The notes under the pieces: generated by a model | Seen by the model: the letters and a program-made list of their open reading frames with translations, nothing else | Database searches by the model: none | What the model was told of the DNA's origin: nothing | Shown here: positions 1 through 6,966 of the stretch, in pieces | Position numbering within the stretch: position 1 is the stretch's first letter | Layout: each line of letters starts with the position of its first letter | Translations under genes and position numbers: made by a program | NCBI GenBank assembly: GCA_019638355.1 | Contig: JAHBTY010000007.1 | Location: forward strand, 23,646-87,645 | Source of the DNA: Cyclobacteriaceae bacterium | GTDB lineage: Bacteria > Bacteroidota > Bacteroidia > Cytophagales > Cyclobacteriaceae | DNA length: 64,000 nucleotides | Direction: 5' to 3'

Positions 1-63
1 AGTAATTACGAGTTACCGGTTTCCAGTAACCGGTAACAGGAAACCGGAAACCGGAAATTACTT
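1..63. repeat. Degenerate 7-bp-periodic repeat at glnS 3' end
   Basis: The first 63 bases split into nine heptamers (agtaatt, acgagtt, accggtt, tccagta, accggta, acaggaa, accggaa, accggaa, attactt), several nearly identical. GTTACCGGT (12-20) and ACCGGTAAC (29-37) are perfect inverted arms around an 8-nt loop, so a hairpin is possible just downstream of glnS. The last unit contains the glnS stop codon. The repeat begins at the window edge and may extend left. Similar 7-bp periodicity occurs at 7006, 8258 and 8311. Confidence 0.7.
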
Positions 64-1716
64 CTTCACTTCCTTCGCCCACATATCACGCAAAGTGGTA
101 GCACGATTAAAGATTAGTTTACCGGCAGTTGAATCTGTATCCAAAGTAAAATAGCCCATTCGTAAAAACTGAAAATGTTCACCCAACTTTGCCTTTGCAA
201 GTTCAGGTTCGGCATAAACGGTTGGCAATACTTTCAATGAGTCTGGATTGAGATGATTCCTGAAATCATCTTCCAGTGAGCTCATATCTTCAACATGAAA
301 CAACCTGTCGTATAACCGAACTTCAACCGGTACTGCGGTTTGCGCATTTACCCAATGAATTACACCTTTCACATTTATACCCGATGTATCATTGCCACTT
401 CTGCTTTCGGGTATGTAAGAGCAATGAAGCTCAGTAACAGTACCGTTGGCATCTTTTACAAAATCATCGCATTTAATAATGAACGCACTTTTCAGGCGCA
501 CCATCTGGCCGGGCGATAACCGGAAGTATTTTTTAACCGGTACTTCCATAAAATCTTCCCGCTCAATGTAGAGCTCTCTGCCAAATGGCATCTCGCGCAC
601 GTTGGCATGATCATCTGGATAATTTTCACTGGTCATTATTTCGGTTTTACCTTCCGGGTAATTGGTAATTACTACTTTTAAAGGATCGAATACCACCATT
701 CTGCGGGCTGCTATTTTGTTAAGGTGCTCGCGCACACAAAACTCCAGCAAACTTATATCAATCAGATTATCACGTTTGGCAACACCAATTCTGTCGCAAA
801 AGTCACGAATAGCTTCTGGTGTATAGCCGCGTCTGCGAACGCCACTTAGTGTTGGCATGCGCGGATCGTCCCATCCGGTAACATATTTCTCATTTACCAG
901 TTGTAGCAACTTGCGCTTGCTCATCATGGTGTAGGTCATGTTCAGCCGCGCGAATTCGTATTGCCGCGATGGATAGATTTCCAAATTATCAATGCACCAG
1001 TTATATAGCTCACGATGCGGAACAAATTCCAGCGTACAAATGCTGTGCGTAATTTTTTCGATGGAGTCACTTTGCCCGTGGGCGAAATCATACATGGGGT
1101 AAATGCACCAGGTATTGCCTGTGCGATGGTGGTGCGCATGTTTAATGCGGTAAAGAACTGGGTCGCGCATTAACATATTGGTATGCGCCATATCAATTTT
1201 TGCACGCAACACTTTTGAGCCATCCGGATATTTGCCGGCTTTCATATCAGCGAATAGCACGAGGTTTTCTTCCACCGTGCGATTGCGATAGGGGCTATTG
1301 GTTCCAGGTTGGGTAGGAGTTCCCTTTTGGGCAGCCATCTCTTCGCTGGTGCTATCATCCACATAAGCCAATCCTTTTTTGATAAGCGTAACAGCAAACT
1401 CATACAATTGCGGAAAATAATCGGAAGCATACAATTCTTCAGCCCACTGAAAGCCCAGCCATTTTACATCGCCTTTTATACTTTCTACATATTCGGTTTC
1501 TTCGGTTACCGGATTGGTATCGTCAAAACGTAAGTTGGTTTTGCCCCCGTACTTCAGGGCTAACCCAAAGTTGAGGCAAATACTCTTGGCATGCCCCAAG
1601 TGCAGGTAGCCATTGGGTTCGGGTGGAAAGCGGGTAGCTATGCTGGTGTGTTTTCCCGACTTTAAATCGTGTTCGATTATCTCCTCAATAAAATTCAGAC
1701 TCTTTTCTTCGGCCAT
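58..1716 (-). CDS. glnS: Glutamine--tRNA ligase (GlnRS)
   Basis: This 552-residue class I aminoacyl-tRNA synthetase charges tRNA-Gln with glutamine in the cytoplasm. The N-terminus carries the nucleotide-binding stretch RFPPEPNGYLHLGHAKS (HIGH motif at residues 39-42), and the KMSKS-type loop appears as MMSKRK near residue 267. The C-terminal half is the anticodon-binding beta-barrel region expected of GlnRS, and the length matches the family. The ATG at 1714-1716 leaves no usable upstream start. The gene is divergent from the AraC-type regulator at 1833 and appears monocistronic. The distinction from GluRS rests on the long eukaryote-like GlnRS architecture and the PPEPNGYLHLGHA signature. 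A heptamer repeat touches the stop codon. Confidence 0.96.
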   Translation of the reverse strand: MAEEKSLNFIEEIIEHDLKSGKHTSIATRFPPEPNGYLHLGHAKSICLNFGLALKYGGKTNLRFDDTNPVTEETEYVESIKGDVKWLGFQWAEELYASDYFPQLYEFAVTLIKKGLAYVDDSTSEEMAAQKGTPTQPGTNSPYRNRTVEENLVLFADMKAGKYPDGSKVLRAKIDMAHTNMLMRDPVLYRIKHAHHHRTGNTWCIYPMYDFAHGQSDSIEKITHSICTLEFVPHRELYNWCIDNLEIYPSRQYEFARLNMTYTMMSKRKLLQLVNEKYVTGWDDPRMPTLSGVRRRGYTPEAIRDFCDRIGVAKRDNLIDISLLEFCVREHLNKIAARRMVVFDPLKVVITNYPEGKTEIMTSENYPDDHANVREMPFGRELYIEREDFMEVPVKKYFRLSPGQMVRLKSAFIIKCDDFVKDANGTVTELHCSYIPESRSGNDTSGINVKGVIHWVNAQTAVPVEVRLYDRLFHVEDMSSLEDDFRNHLNPDSLKVLPTVYAEPELAKAKLGEHFQFLRMGYFTLDTDSTAGKLIFNRATTLRDMWAKEVKK

Positions 1717-1832
1717 GGTTCGCTTAAAAAGTGTAAAGGTAAACCTCTGGCTGTATTTTGAGAAACGCTATTTTAGGATTTATCTTGCTATCGCGAATAA
1801 AACTTTTAACCTAAGATTCTGGTTCTTTCTTC

Positions 1833-2408
1833 ATGAAGAATTTGTACATCAAAAATATGGTTTGCAACCGATGCATTTTGGTGGTAGGGCAGGAGTTGGA
1901 AAAACTCGGTCTGGACGCAGAGCGGATTACACTAGGCGAAGTTTTATTAAAATCAGAACCATCTGCAAACCAATTAACCTCATTGGATCTGGCGCTGGTA
2001 AAGCTTGGCTTTGAGCGGATAGACGATCGCAAAGCAAGGCTGATTGAGGCAATCAAAAAGTTGGTAATTGAAGAAATCCATCATCAGGAAAAGCGAGCCC
2101 GAAAACTGAATTGGTCGGCCTGGTTGGCTGATCAATTGCATTATGATTACAGTTACCTCAGCAGTTTATTTTCGGCTGTGGAAGGCATTACCCTTGAACA
2201 GTATATTATTCATCAAAAGATTGAGCGTGTGAAAGAATTACTTTTCTACAATGAGCTTACGCTAAGCCAGATTGCCGATCGGATGGATTATAGCAGTGTT
2301 GCTCACTTATCGGCTCAGTTTAAAAAGGTAACAGGTATGACGCCTTCCGAACTGAAGAAATTGCGACCTGCCGATGCCTCCCGAAAGCCACTCGATTCCG
2401 TGGCTTGA
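1833..2408 (+). CDS. AraC-family regulator with HMA-like metal-binding N-terminus
   Basis: This 191-residue protein joins an N-terminal domain of about 70 residues to a C-terminal AraC/XylS DNA-binding domain (about 100-180, with LTLSQIADRMDYSSVAHLS and FKKVTGMTPSEL typical of the two helix-turn-helix units). The N-terminus reads NMVCNRC (Cys11 and Cys14), the MxCxxC pattern of heavy-metal-associated domains, in a ferredoxin-like length and layout. I infer that it senses Cu(I) or a similar soft metal and controls the efflux genes that follow on the same strand. A 21-bp-phased direct repeat between this gene and the next (2409-2440) is its best candidate operator. The ATG lies inside a 14-bp perfect palindrome (1827-1840). 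The regulatory target is inference. Confidence 0.88.
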   Translation: MKNLYIKNMVCNRCILVVGQELEKLGLDAERITLGEVLLKSEPSANQLTSLDLALVKLGFERIDDRKARLIEAIKKLVIEEIHHQEKRARKLNWSAWLADQLHYDYSYLSSLFSAVEGITLEQYIIHQKIERVKELLFYNELTLSQIADRMDYSSVAHLSAQFKKVTGMTPSELKKLRPADASRKPLDSVA

Positions 2409-2440
2409 AATTCTGTAATACGTTTCGGGAATTGTGTAAT
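2409..2440 (+). promoter_or_regulatory. Candidate AraC-type operator: direct repeat with 21-bp spacing
   Basis: AATTCTGTAAT (2409-2419) and AATTGTGTAAT (2430-2440) match at 10 of 11 positions and start exactly 21 bp apart, two helical turns. That is the usual half-site spacing for AraC-family activators. The pair lies about 20 bases upstream of a possible -7 region (TTACTTTG, about 2460-2467) for the HMA-DUF4396 gene and directly follows the regulator's own stop codon. Confidence 0.5.
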
Positions 2441-2529
2441 CACCTTTCTTAGTAGAACGCGTTACTTTGTACGGTTGATTGTTGGCAGTTGCCATCGCAA
2501 TTAAAAAATCTCAAACTTAAAATTCGGTT

Positions 2530-3192
2530 ATGAATAAAACCTTGAAAATAGAGGGCATGACGTGTGCCGGTTGTGCGGCCAAAGTGGAGTATGTATTGGG
2601 TACGGTAAATGGTGTTCAAAAAGTACAAGTGAACCTGGAAAAAGCAGAAGCACAAATAGAAAGTGAAACCAGCGTTTCAGAAAATGCATTTGCAGAAGCG
2701 CTTGCGCCCTACAAGTACCGGATAGCAGGATCAGCACACGTTCAACCGCCCGCTTTTTGGAGTGATGCAGGTGTATGGAAACGCGCTTCGTTCAATACCT
2801 TAAACTGCCTGATAGGTTGTTCCATTGGCGACTTCGGGATGATTTTATACTTGCAGGCCTATCACCCGCATGTATCCATGACAACCCAAATGATACTGGC
2901 TATTATTGCAGGCCTGGCAACCTCGGTTTTATTTGAAACTACTTTATTGCGCTTTCGCGAAAAGTTTAGCTGGATGGCGGCATTGCGCACCGCATTTTCC
3001 ATGTCCTTCATTTCGATGGTAGCTATGGAGTTGGCTATGAACACAACCGATTTTATGATTACCGGGGGTAAGGCAGCATTTGAAAATCCCATGTACTGGA
3101 CTGCCCTGATGATTGCTTTGGTGGCTGGATTTCTGGCACCGTTGCCTTATAATTACTACAAGCTTAAGAAGTACAACAAGGCTTGCCATTAA
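2530..3192 (+). CDS. HMA domain plus DUF4396 membrane protein
   Basis: This 220-residue protein starts with a heavy-metal-associated domain (residues 1 to about 65, GMTCAGC with Cys12 and Cys15). A membrane region of about four helices follows, containing the DUF4396 signature NCLIGCSIGD near residue 97. HMA domains bind Cu(I) or similar soft metals through the two cysteines. The DUF4396 membrane part, with its own Cys pair, plausibly moves or receives the metal, but its activity is not established. The tail is basic (KLKKYNKACH). It sits between the HMA-like AraC regulator and the Cus-type efflux genes. No P-type ATPase domains are present, so it is not a CopA pump. Confidence 0.88.
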   Translation: MNKTLKIEGMTCAGCAAKVEYVLGTVNGVQKVQVNLEKAEAQIESETSVSENAFAEALAPYKYRIAGSAHVQPPAFWSDAGVWKRASFNTLNCLIGCSIGDFGMILYLQAYHPHVSMTTQMILAIIAGLATSVLFETTLLRFREKFSWMAALRTAFSMSFISMVAMELAMNTTDFMITGGKAAFENPMYWTALMIALVAGFLAPLPYNYYKLKKYNKACH

Positions 3193-3266
3193 TATGGTTA
3201 AAACCTTGCAGGTCCTGTACTTTCGGCCCCGAGACATGAAAGGTTTTAAACTATATATAAAAAAGC

Positions 3267-3274
3267 TACATTTG
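3267..3274 (+). promoter_or_regulatory. Bacteroidota -7 element (TACATTTG)
   Basis: TACATTTG matches TAnnTTTG exactly. A TTTT stretch at 3244-3247 could serve as the -33 element about 19 bases upstream. The next gene's ATG is at 3283, only 8 bases past the element, so the transcript would have a very short leader. Confidence 0.45.
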
Positions 3275-3282
3275 TCAATCGC

Positions 3283-3690
3283 ATGAAAGCTATTCGCTCC
3301 ATAGTTTCGCTCGCACTTGCCGCATTGGTACTGGTAGCATCCAGTAGCTTTACGGTAAACATACATTTGTGCGGTGGCAGTGTGCAAAGTGTGTCGCTTA
3401 TTGAAAAAGCAACACCTTGCCCGATGGAGATAAACACTCCGCCATGCCACAAGGCTTTTGCAAAGCGAGCTTCCTGCTGCGATGATGAGCAATTCACTTA
3501 TTCAGGTCAGGATTTCAAAAATCACGAAGCGGCAACTGTTCAGCTTGCTCAGCAAGCTTGGGTTAGTGAGCTTCCCGTGCTTGCCCAAATAGTACCCGTA
3601 GCAGCAGCAAAGTTTTCTCATCATACATTTTACAAACCCCCCTCGCTTCAACACGACATTCCGGTGTTGATTCAATCCTTCCTTATTTAG
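3283..3690 (+). CDS. HYC_CC_PP-type small exported protein
   Basis: This 135-residue protein has an N-terminal hydrophobic signal segment (residues 5-25). Conserved-looking landmarks follow: IHLCGG near residue 28, a Cys/His-rich stretch (TPCPMEINTPPCH), the pair SCCDDE near residue 65, and YKPP near the C-terminus. These match the small Bacteroidota family named for its HYC, CC and PP motifs (here HLC instead of HYC), which is found beside RND efflux genes. I infer a periplasmic or membrane-associated metal-binding accessory. No enzymatic domain is visible. It lies directly upstream of cusA on the same strand. Confidence 0.75.
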   Translation: MKAIRSIVSLALAALVLVASSSFTVNIHLCGGSVQSVSLIEKATPCPMEINTPPCHKAFAKRASCCDDEQFTYSGQDFKNHEAATVQLAQQAWVSELPVLAQIVPVAAAKFSHHTFYKPPSLQHDIPVLIQSFLI

Positions 3691-3712
3691 ACTTAAGTAA
3701 TAAGATCTTAGT

Positions 3713-3733
3713 CAAGATTTCCCATCAATCTTG
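3713..3733 (+). terminator. Possible weak hairpin terminator
   Basis: CAAGATT (3713-3719) and AATCTTG (3727-3733) form a perfect 7-bp stem with a 7-nt loop, followed by TTTTGATTTTT. It lies 23 bases after the HYC-type gene and before cusA. The stem is AT-rich, so it may only attenuate transcription. Confidence 0.3.
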
Positions 3734-3789
3734 TTTTGATTTTTAAAGTACACGTTACGGCTCGTGTGTTATTACTTACTTCTAATCCA

Positions 3790-6700
3790 ATGATTGAAAC
3801 TATAATTTCCTTTTCGCTTCGAAACCGCTTTCTGGTATTGCTGGTTGCTGCCGGATTAACATTTTGGGGTTACCATGCTGTACAAACCAGTAAGATCGAT
3901 GCCATTCCTGATCTTTCCGAAAACCAGGTAATTGTTTTTACCGAGTGGATGGGGCGCAGCCCGCAAATAATGGAAGATCAGGTAACGTATCCGTTGGTTA
4001 CCAATCTGCAAGGTTTACCACAAGTAAAGTATGTGCGCGGCAGTTCCATGTTTGGGATGAGTTTCGTGTATGTAATTTTTAATAACGAAACCGATGTGTA
4101 TTGGGCGCGAGAGCGGGTACTGGAGCGTTTAAATTATGCAACGCGTTTGCTGCCTGAAGGTGTTACACCAACGCTTGGCCCCGATGGAACCGGTGTAGGG
4201 CATATTCTTTGGTACACACTGGATGCCCCCGGCATGGACCTGGGTGAGCAACGGGCGGTTCAGGATTGGTATGTAAAATTTGCTTTGCAGAATGTTCCGG
4301 GTGTAAGTGAGATCGCCAGCTTTGGTGGTTTTCAAAAGCAATATCAGGTAGCGGTTAATCCCAACAAACTTCAATATTATAATCTTTCTATACCTGAAGT
4401 TGTTCAGAGCATTCGATCCAACAATAATGAAACCGGTGGGCGTAAGTTTGAGATCAACGATATCGGGTATATTATAAAAACCACCGGCTACCTCAGCTCT
4501 ATTGAAGAGATTGAAAATATTGCCGTTAAAACAATTAACGCTACTGCTGTAAAAGTTAAAGACATCGGCACGGTGCAGATGACGGGTGAACCCCGCCTTG
4601 GTATTTTCGATTTTGATGGGGAAGGCGAAGTAGTGGGTGGTATTGTGGTAATGCGCTATGGCGAAAATGCCGATGAAGTAATTACCCGTGTAAAAGCCAG
4701 GATGACGGATGTGGCCAAAGGGTTTCCGCAGGGCATGTCTTTTAATGTTATTTACGATCGCAGCGAATTAATTCAGGAGTCTATAACTTCTATCAAAACA
4801 ACATTGGTAGAAGAAATGATTGTGGTATCCATTGTGGTGATCCTGTTCCTTTTTCATTGGCGCAGCTCGCTTAGCATCATTATTCAGATTCCTATTACGC
4901 TGGCTATAAGTTTTATTTTACTCAAGCTTTTCGGAATCACCTCTAACATCATGTCCCTTACGGGAATTGTATTGGCAATTGGAGTTATTGTTGATAATGG
5001 AATTATTATGGCCGAGAATTCTTATCGAAGTCTTTCTATGCCTCACACACATGCTGAGCTAAAGTCCCTCTCCTCTGGAGAGGGATTTAGGGTGAGGCTT
5101 AACATCATCGAGAAATCATCGCAACAAGTTTCGGGTGGGGTATTTTATTCTACTATCATCATTATAACTTCATTTCTACCTGTGTTTATGCTCACGGGCC
5201 AGGAAGGGAAACTCTTTCATCCGCTTGCCTATACGAAAACTTTTATCATGCTGGTAGACGCCATTCTTATTATAACATTGGCACCGGTTCTCATTTCTTT
5301 TTTCATGAAAGGGAAATTTAAACCAGAGGGCAGCAATCCGGTTAACCGTTTTCTTGAAAAGATCTATGAACCTATCCTGCGTGGTTGTTTAAACTGGCGC
5401 AAGACTACCTTGGGTATAAACATCATCGCATTGGCAGTAAGTATTCCGTTACTGATTAGTTTGGGAACTGAGTTTATGCCACCGCTTGATGAACAGTCTA
5501 TTCTATTCATGCCGGTTACTTTACCGGATGTTTCCAATGAAGAAGTGAAGCGGATTTTACAAGTACAAGATAAAATAATCAAGTCGGTGCCGGAAGTTGA
5601 TAAGGTATTGGGCAAAGCGGGTCGCGCAAGTACAGCTACTGATAATGCACCCATTTCCATGATTGAAACAATCATCACCTTAAAACCCAAAACAGAATGG
5701 CGCGCAGGAATCACTAAAAAGGATATCATCAACGAACTGGATGCTAAACTGCAGATACCCGGTGTGGTGAATGGCTGGACGCAGCCAATCATTAACCGGA
5801 TTAATATGCTGGCAACCGGAATTCGTACCGATGTGGGCATTAAAGTATTTGGTCAGAACCTCGATAGCATCTATGCAATTTCCGAACGGGTTAAATCTAT
5901 TCTGCAATCAGTGCCGGGTGTAAAGGATTTATATGTTGATCCGATTACGGGTGGAAAATATTTAACCATCGATATTAACCGCGAGGCGTTAGGACGTTAT
6001 GCACTTACCGTGGATGAGGTAAACATGGTGGTTGAGTCTGGATTGGGTGGCGCAACCATCGGACAAACCATTGAAGGCCGCCAACGATTTTCCATCAGCG
6101 TGCGATTAGCCCAAAACTTTCGAAGTACCATTTCACAAATGGAACGCATGCAGATTAAAAGCCCCACCATGGGTATGATTCCACTGAGTGCTGTGGCAAC
6201 CTTAAAATACCAGGATGGGCCACCGATGATTGTTTCAGACAATGCGTTGTTGCGCGGGGCCGTGTTGTTTAATGTACGCGATCGCGATCTGGGCTCAACG
6301 GTTGAAGAAGCTATGACAAAAGTAAATCAGGAGTTGGGCACACTGCCCAATGGCTATTTTCTGGAATGGAGTGGCCAGTATGAAAACCTGATTCGTGGAA
6401 AGCAAACCTTGTTGATTATTCTTCCAATCGTAATACTGATTATTTTCATTTCACTATACCTCGCATTCAAATCTGTTCGCGAAGCATTTTTAAGCTTGAT
6501 TACCGTGCCGTTTGCTTTGATTGGTGGTGCCTACATAGTTTACTTTTACGGTGTAAACTTATCGGTTGCAGTAGCGGTTGGTTTTATTGCCTTATTCGGA
6601 ATTGCAGTTGAAACCGGGGTGGTGATGGTGATTTACCTGAACGATGCCATGAAACAATTGATTCAATTACGTGGCAATAGCCGCAACACCATTTCTTTTC

Positions 6701-6966
6701 AGGAATTGAAAGAGTATGTGGTGCAAGGAGCGGCCAAACGCTTGCGTCCTAAAATCATGACGGTTTGTGTATCGCTTTTTGGTTTGGTACCCGTACTGTG
6801 GTCAACCGGTGTAGGCAGCGATGTCATGCAACCTATTGTTTTACCCATGATTGGTGGCGTACTCACTTCAGCTACCCACATTTTATTAGTAACTCCGCTT
6901 ATTTTCTTAATGACAAAAGAATATGAATTACGAAAGTTTGGAAAACTGGAAGGATATGAGAAATAG
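3790..6966 (+). CDS. cusA: CusA/CzcA-type heavy-metal efflux RND transporter
   Basis: This inner-membrane RND pump exports Cu(I)/Ag(I)-type cations using the proton gradient, as part of a CusCBA-like tripartite system. The ATG at 3790 (MIETIISFSLRNRFL) is preferred because the in-frame extension from 3736 does not look like family sequence; it gives 1058 residues, the normal length. Visible family signatures include DAIPDLSENQVIVFTEW, the TM4 segment LAIGVIVDNGIIMAEN, FLPVFMLTGQEGKLF and a second transmembrane block at about residues 870-1040. The last 11 bases overlap the TolC gene. Odd feature: residues about 425-436, in the cytoplasmic loop after TM4, are encoded by a palindromic repeat element (see 5062-5097). 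Metal specificity is inferred from neighbours. Confidence 0.95.
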   Translation: MIETIISFSLRNRFLVLLVAAGLTFWGYHAVQTSKIDAIPDLSENQVIVFTEWMGRSPQIMEDQVTYPLVTNLQGLPQVKYVRGSSMFGMSFVYVIFNNETDVYWARERVLERLNYATRLLPEGVTPTLGPDGTGVGHILWYTLDAPGMDLGEQRAVQDWYVKFALQNVPGVSEIASFGGFQKQYQVAVNPNKLQYYNLSIPEVVQSIRSNNNETGGRKFEINDIGYIIKTTGYLSSIEEIENIAVKTINATAVKVKDIGTVQMTGEPRLGIFDFDGEGEVVGGIVVMRYGENADEVITRVKARMTDVAKGFPQGMSFNVIYDRSELIQESITSIKTTLVEEMIVVSIVVILFLFHWRSSLSIIIQIPITLAISFILLKLFGITSNIMSLTGIVLAIGVIVDNGIIMAENSYRSLSMPHTHAELKSLSSGEGFRVRLNIIEKSSQQVSGGVFYSTIIIITSFLPVFMLTGQEGKLFHPLAYTKTFIMLVDAILIITLAPVLISFFMKGKFKPEGSNPVNRFLEKIYEPILRGCLNWRKTTLGINIIALAVSIPLLISLGTEFMPPLDEQSILFMPVTLPDVSNEEVKRILQVQDKIIKSVPEVDKVLGKAGRASTATDNAPISMIETIITLKPKTEWRAGITKKDIINELDAKLQIPGVVNGWTQPIINRINMLATGIRTDVGIKVFGQNLDSIYAISERVKSILQSVPGVKDLYVDPITGGKYLTIDINREALGRYALTVDEVNMVVESGLGGATIGQTIEGRQRFSISVRLAQNFRSTISQMERMQIKSPTMGMIPLSAVATLKYQDGPPMIVSDNALLRGAVLFNVRDRDLGSTVEEAMTKVNQELGTLPNGYFLEWSGQYENLIRGKQTLLIILPIVILIIFISLYLAFKSVREAFLSLITVPFALIGGAYIVYFYGVNLSVAVAVGFIALFGIAVETGVVMVIYLNDAMKQLIQLRGNSRNTISFQELKEYVVQGAAKRLRPKIMTVCVSLFGLVPVLWSTGVGSDVMQPIVLPMIGGVLTSATHILLVTPLIFLMTKEYELRKFGKLEGYEK
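5062..5097 (+). repeat. Palindromic repeat element in frame within cusA
   Basis: CCCTCTCC (5066-5073) and GGAGAGGG (5077-5084) form a perfect 8-bp hairpin with a 3-nt loop, followed by atttagGGTGAGG. An outer CCTCAC (5041-5046) can pair with GTGAGG (5092-5097). From memory, this hairpin followed by GGTGAGG resembles a repeat usually seen between genes in Bacteroidota. Here it is read through in frame as codons 425-436 of cusA. I saw no second copy in the window. Confidence 0.65.

Noticed and set aside
1-63. CRISPR-like or rRNA-operon-like repeat
   Set aside because: Units are 7 bp without spacers, and no cas gene or RNA gene is nearby.
1827-1840. Perfect 14-bp palindrome TTCTTCATGAAGAA over the AraC-type start codon
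   Set aside because: It can arise simply from an ATGAAGAA start preceded by TTCTTC. AraC-family proteins usually bind direct repeats, and no second copy was seen, so I did not call it an operator.
2944-3497. Minus-strand open frames across the HMA-DUF4396 and HYC-type genes
   Set aside because: They have no domain signature and lie opposite two well-supported genes.
3736-3789. Longer in-frame start for cusA
   Set aside because: The 18 extra residues are not family-like, and the ATG at 3790 gives the expected N-terminus directly before the first helix.
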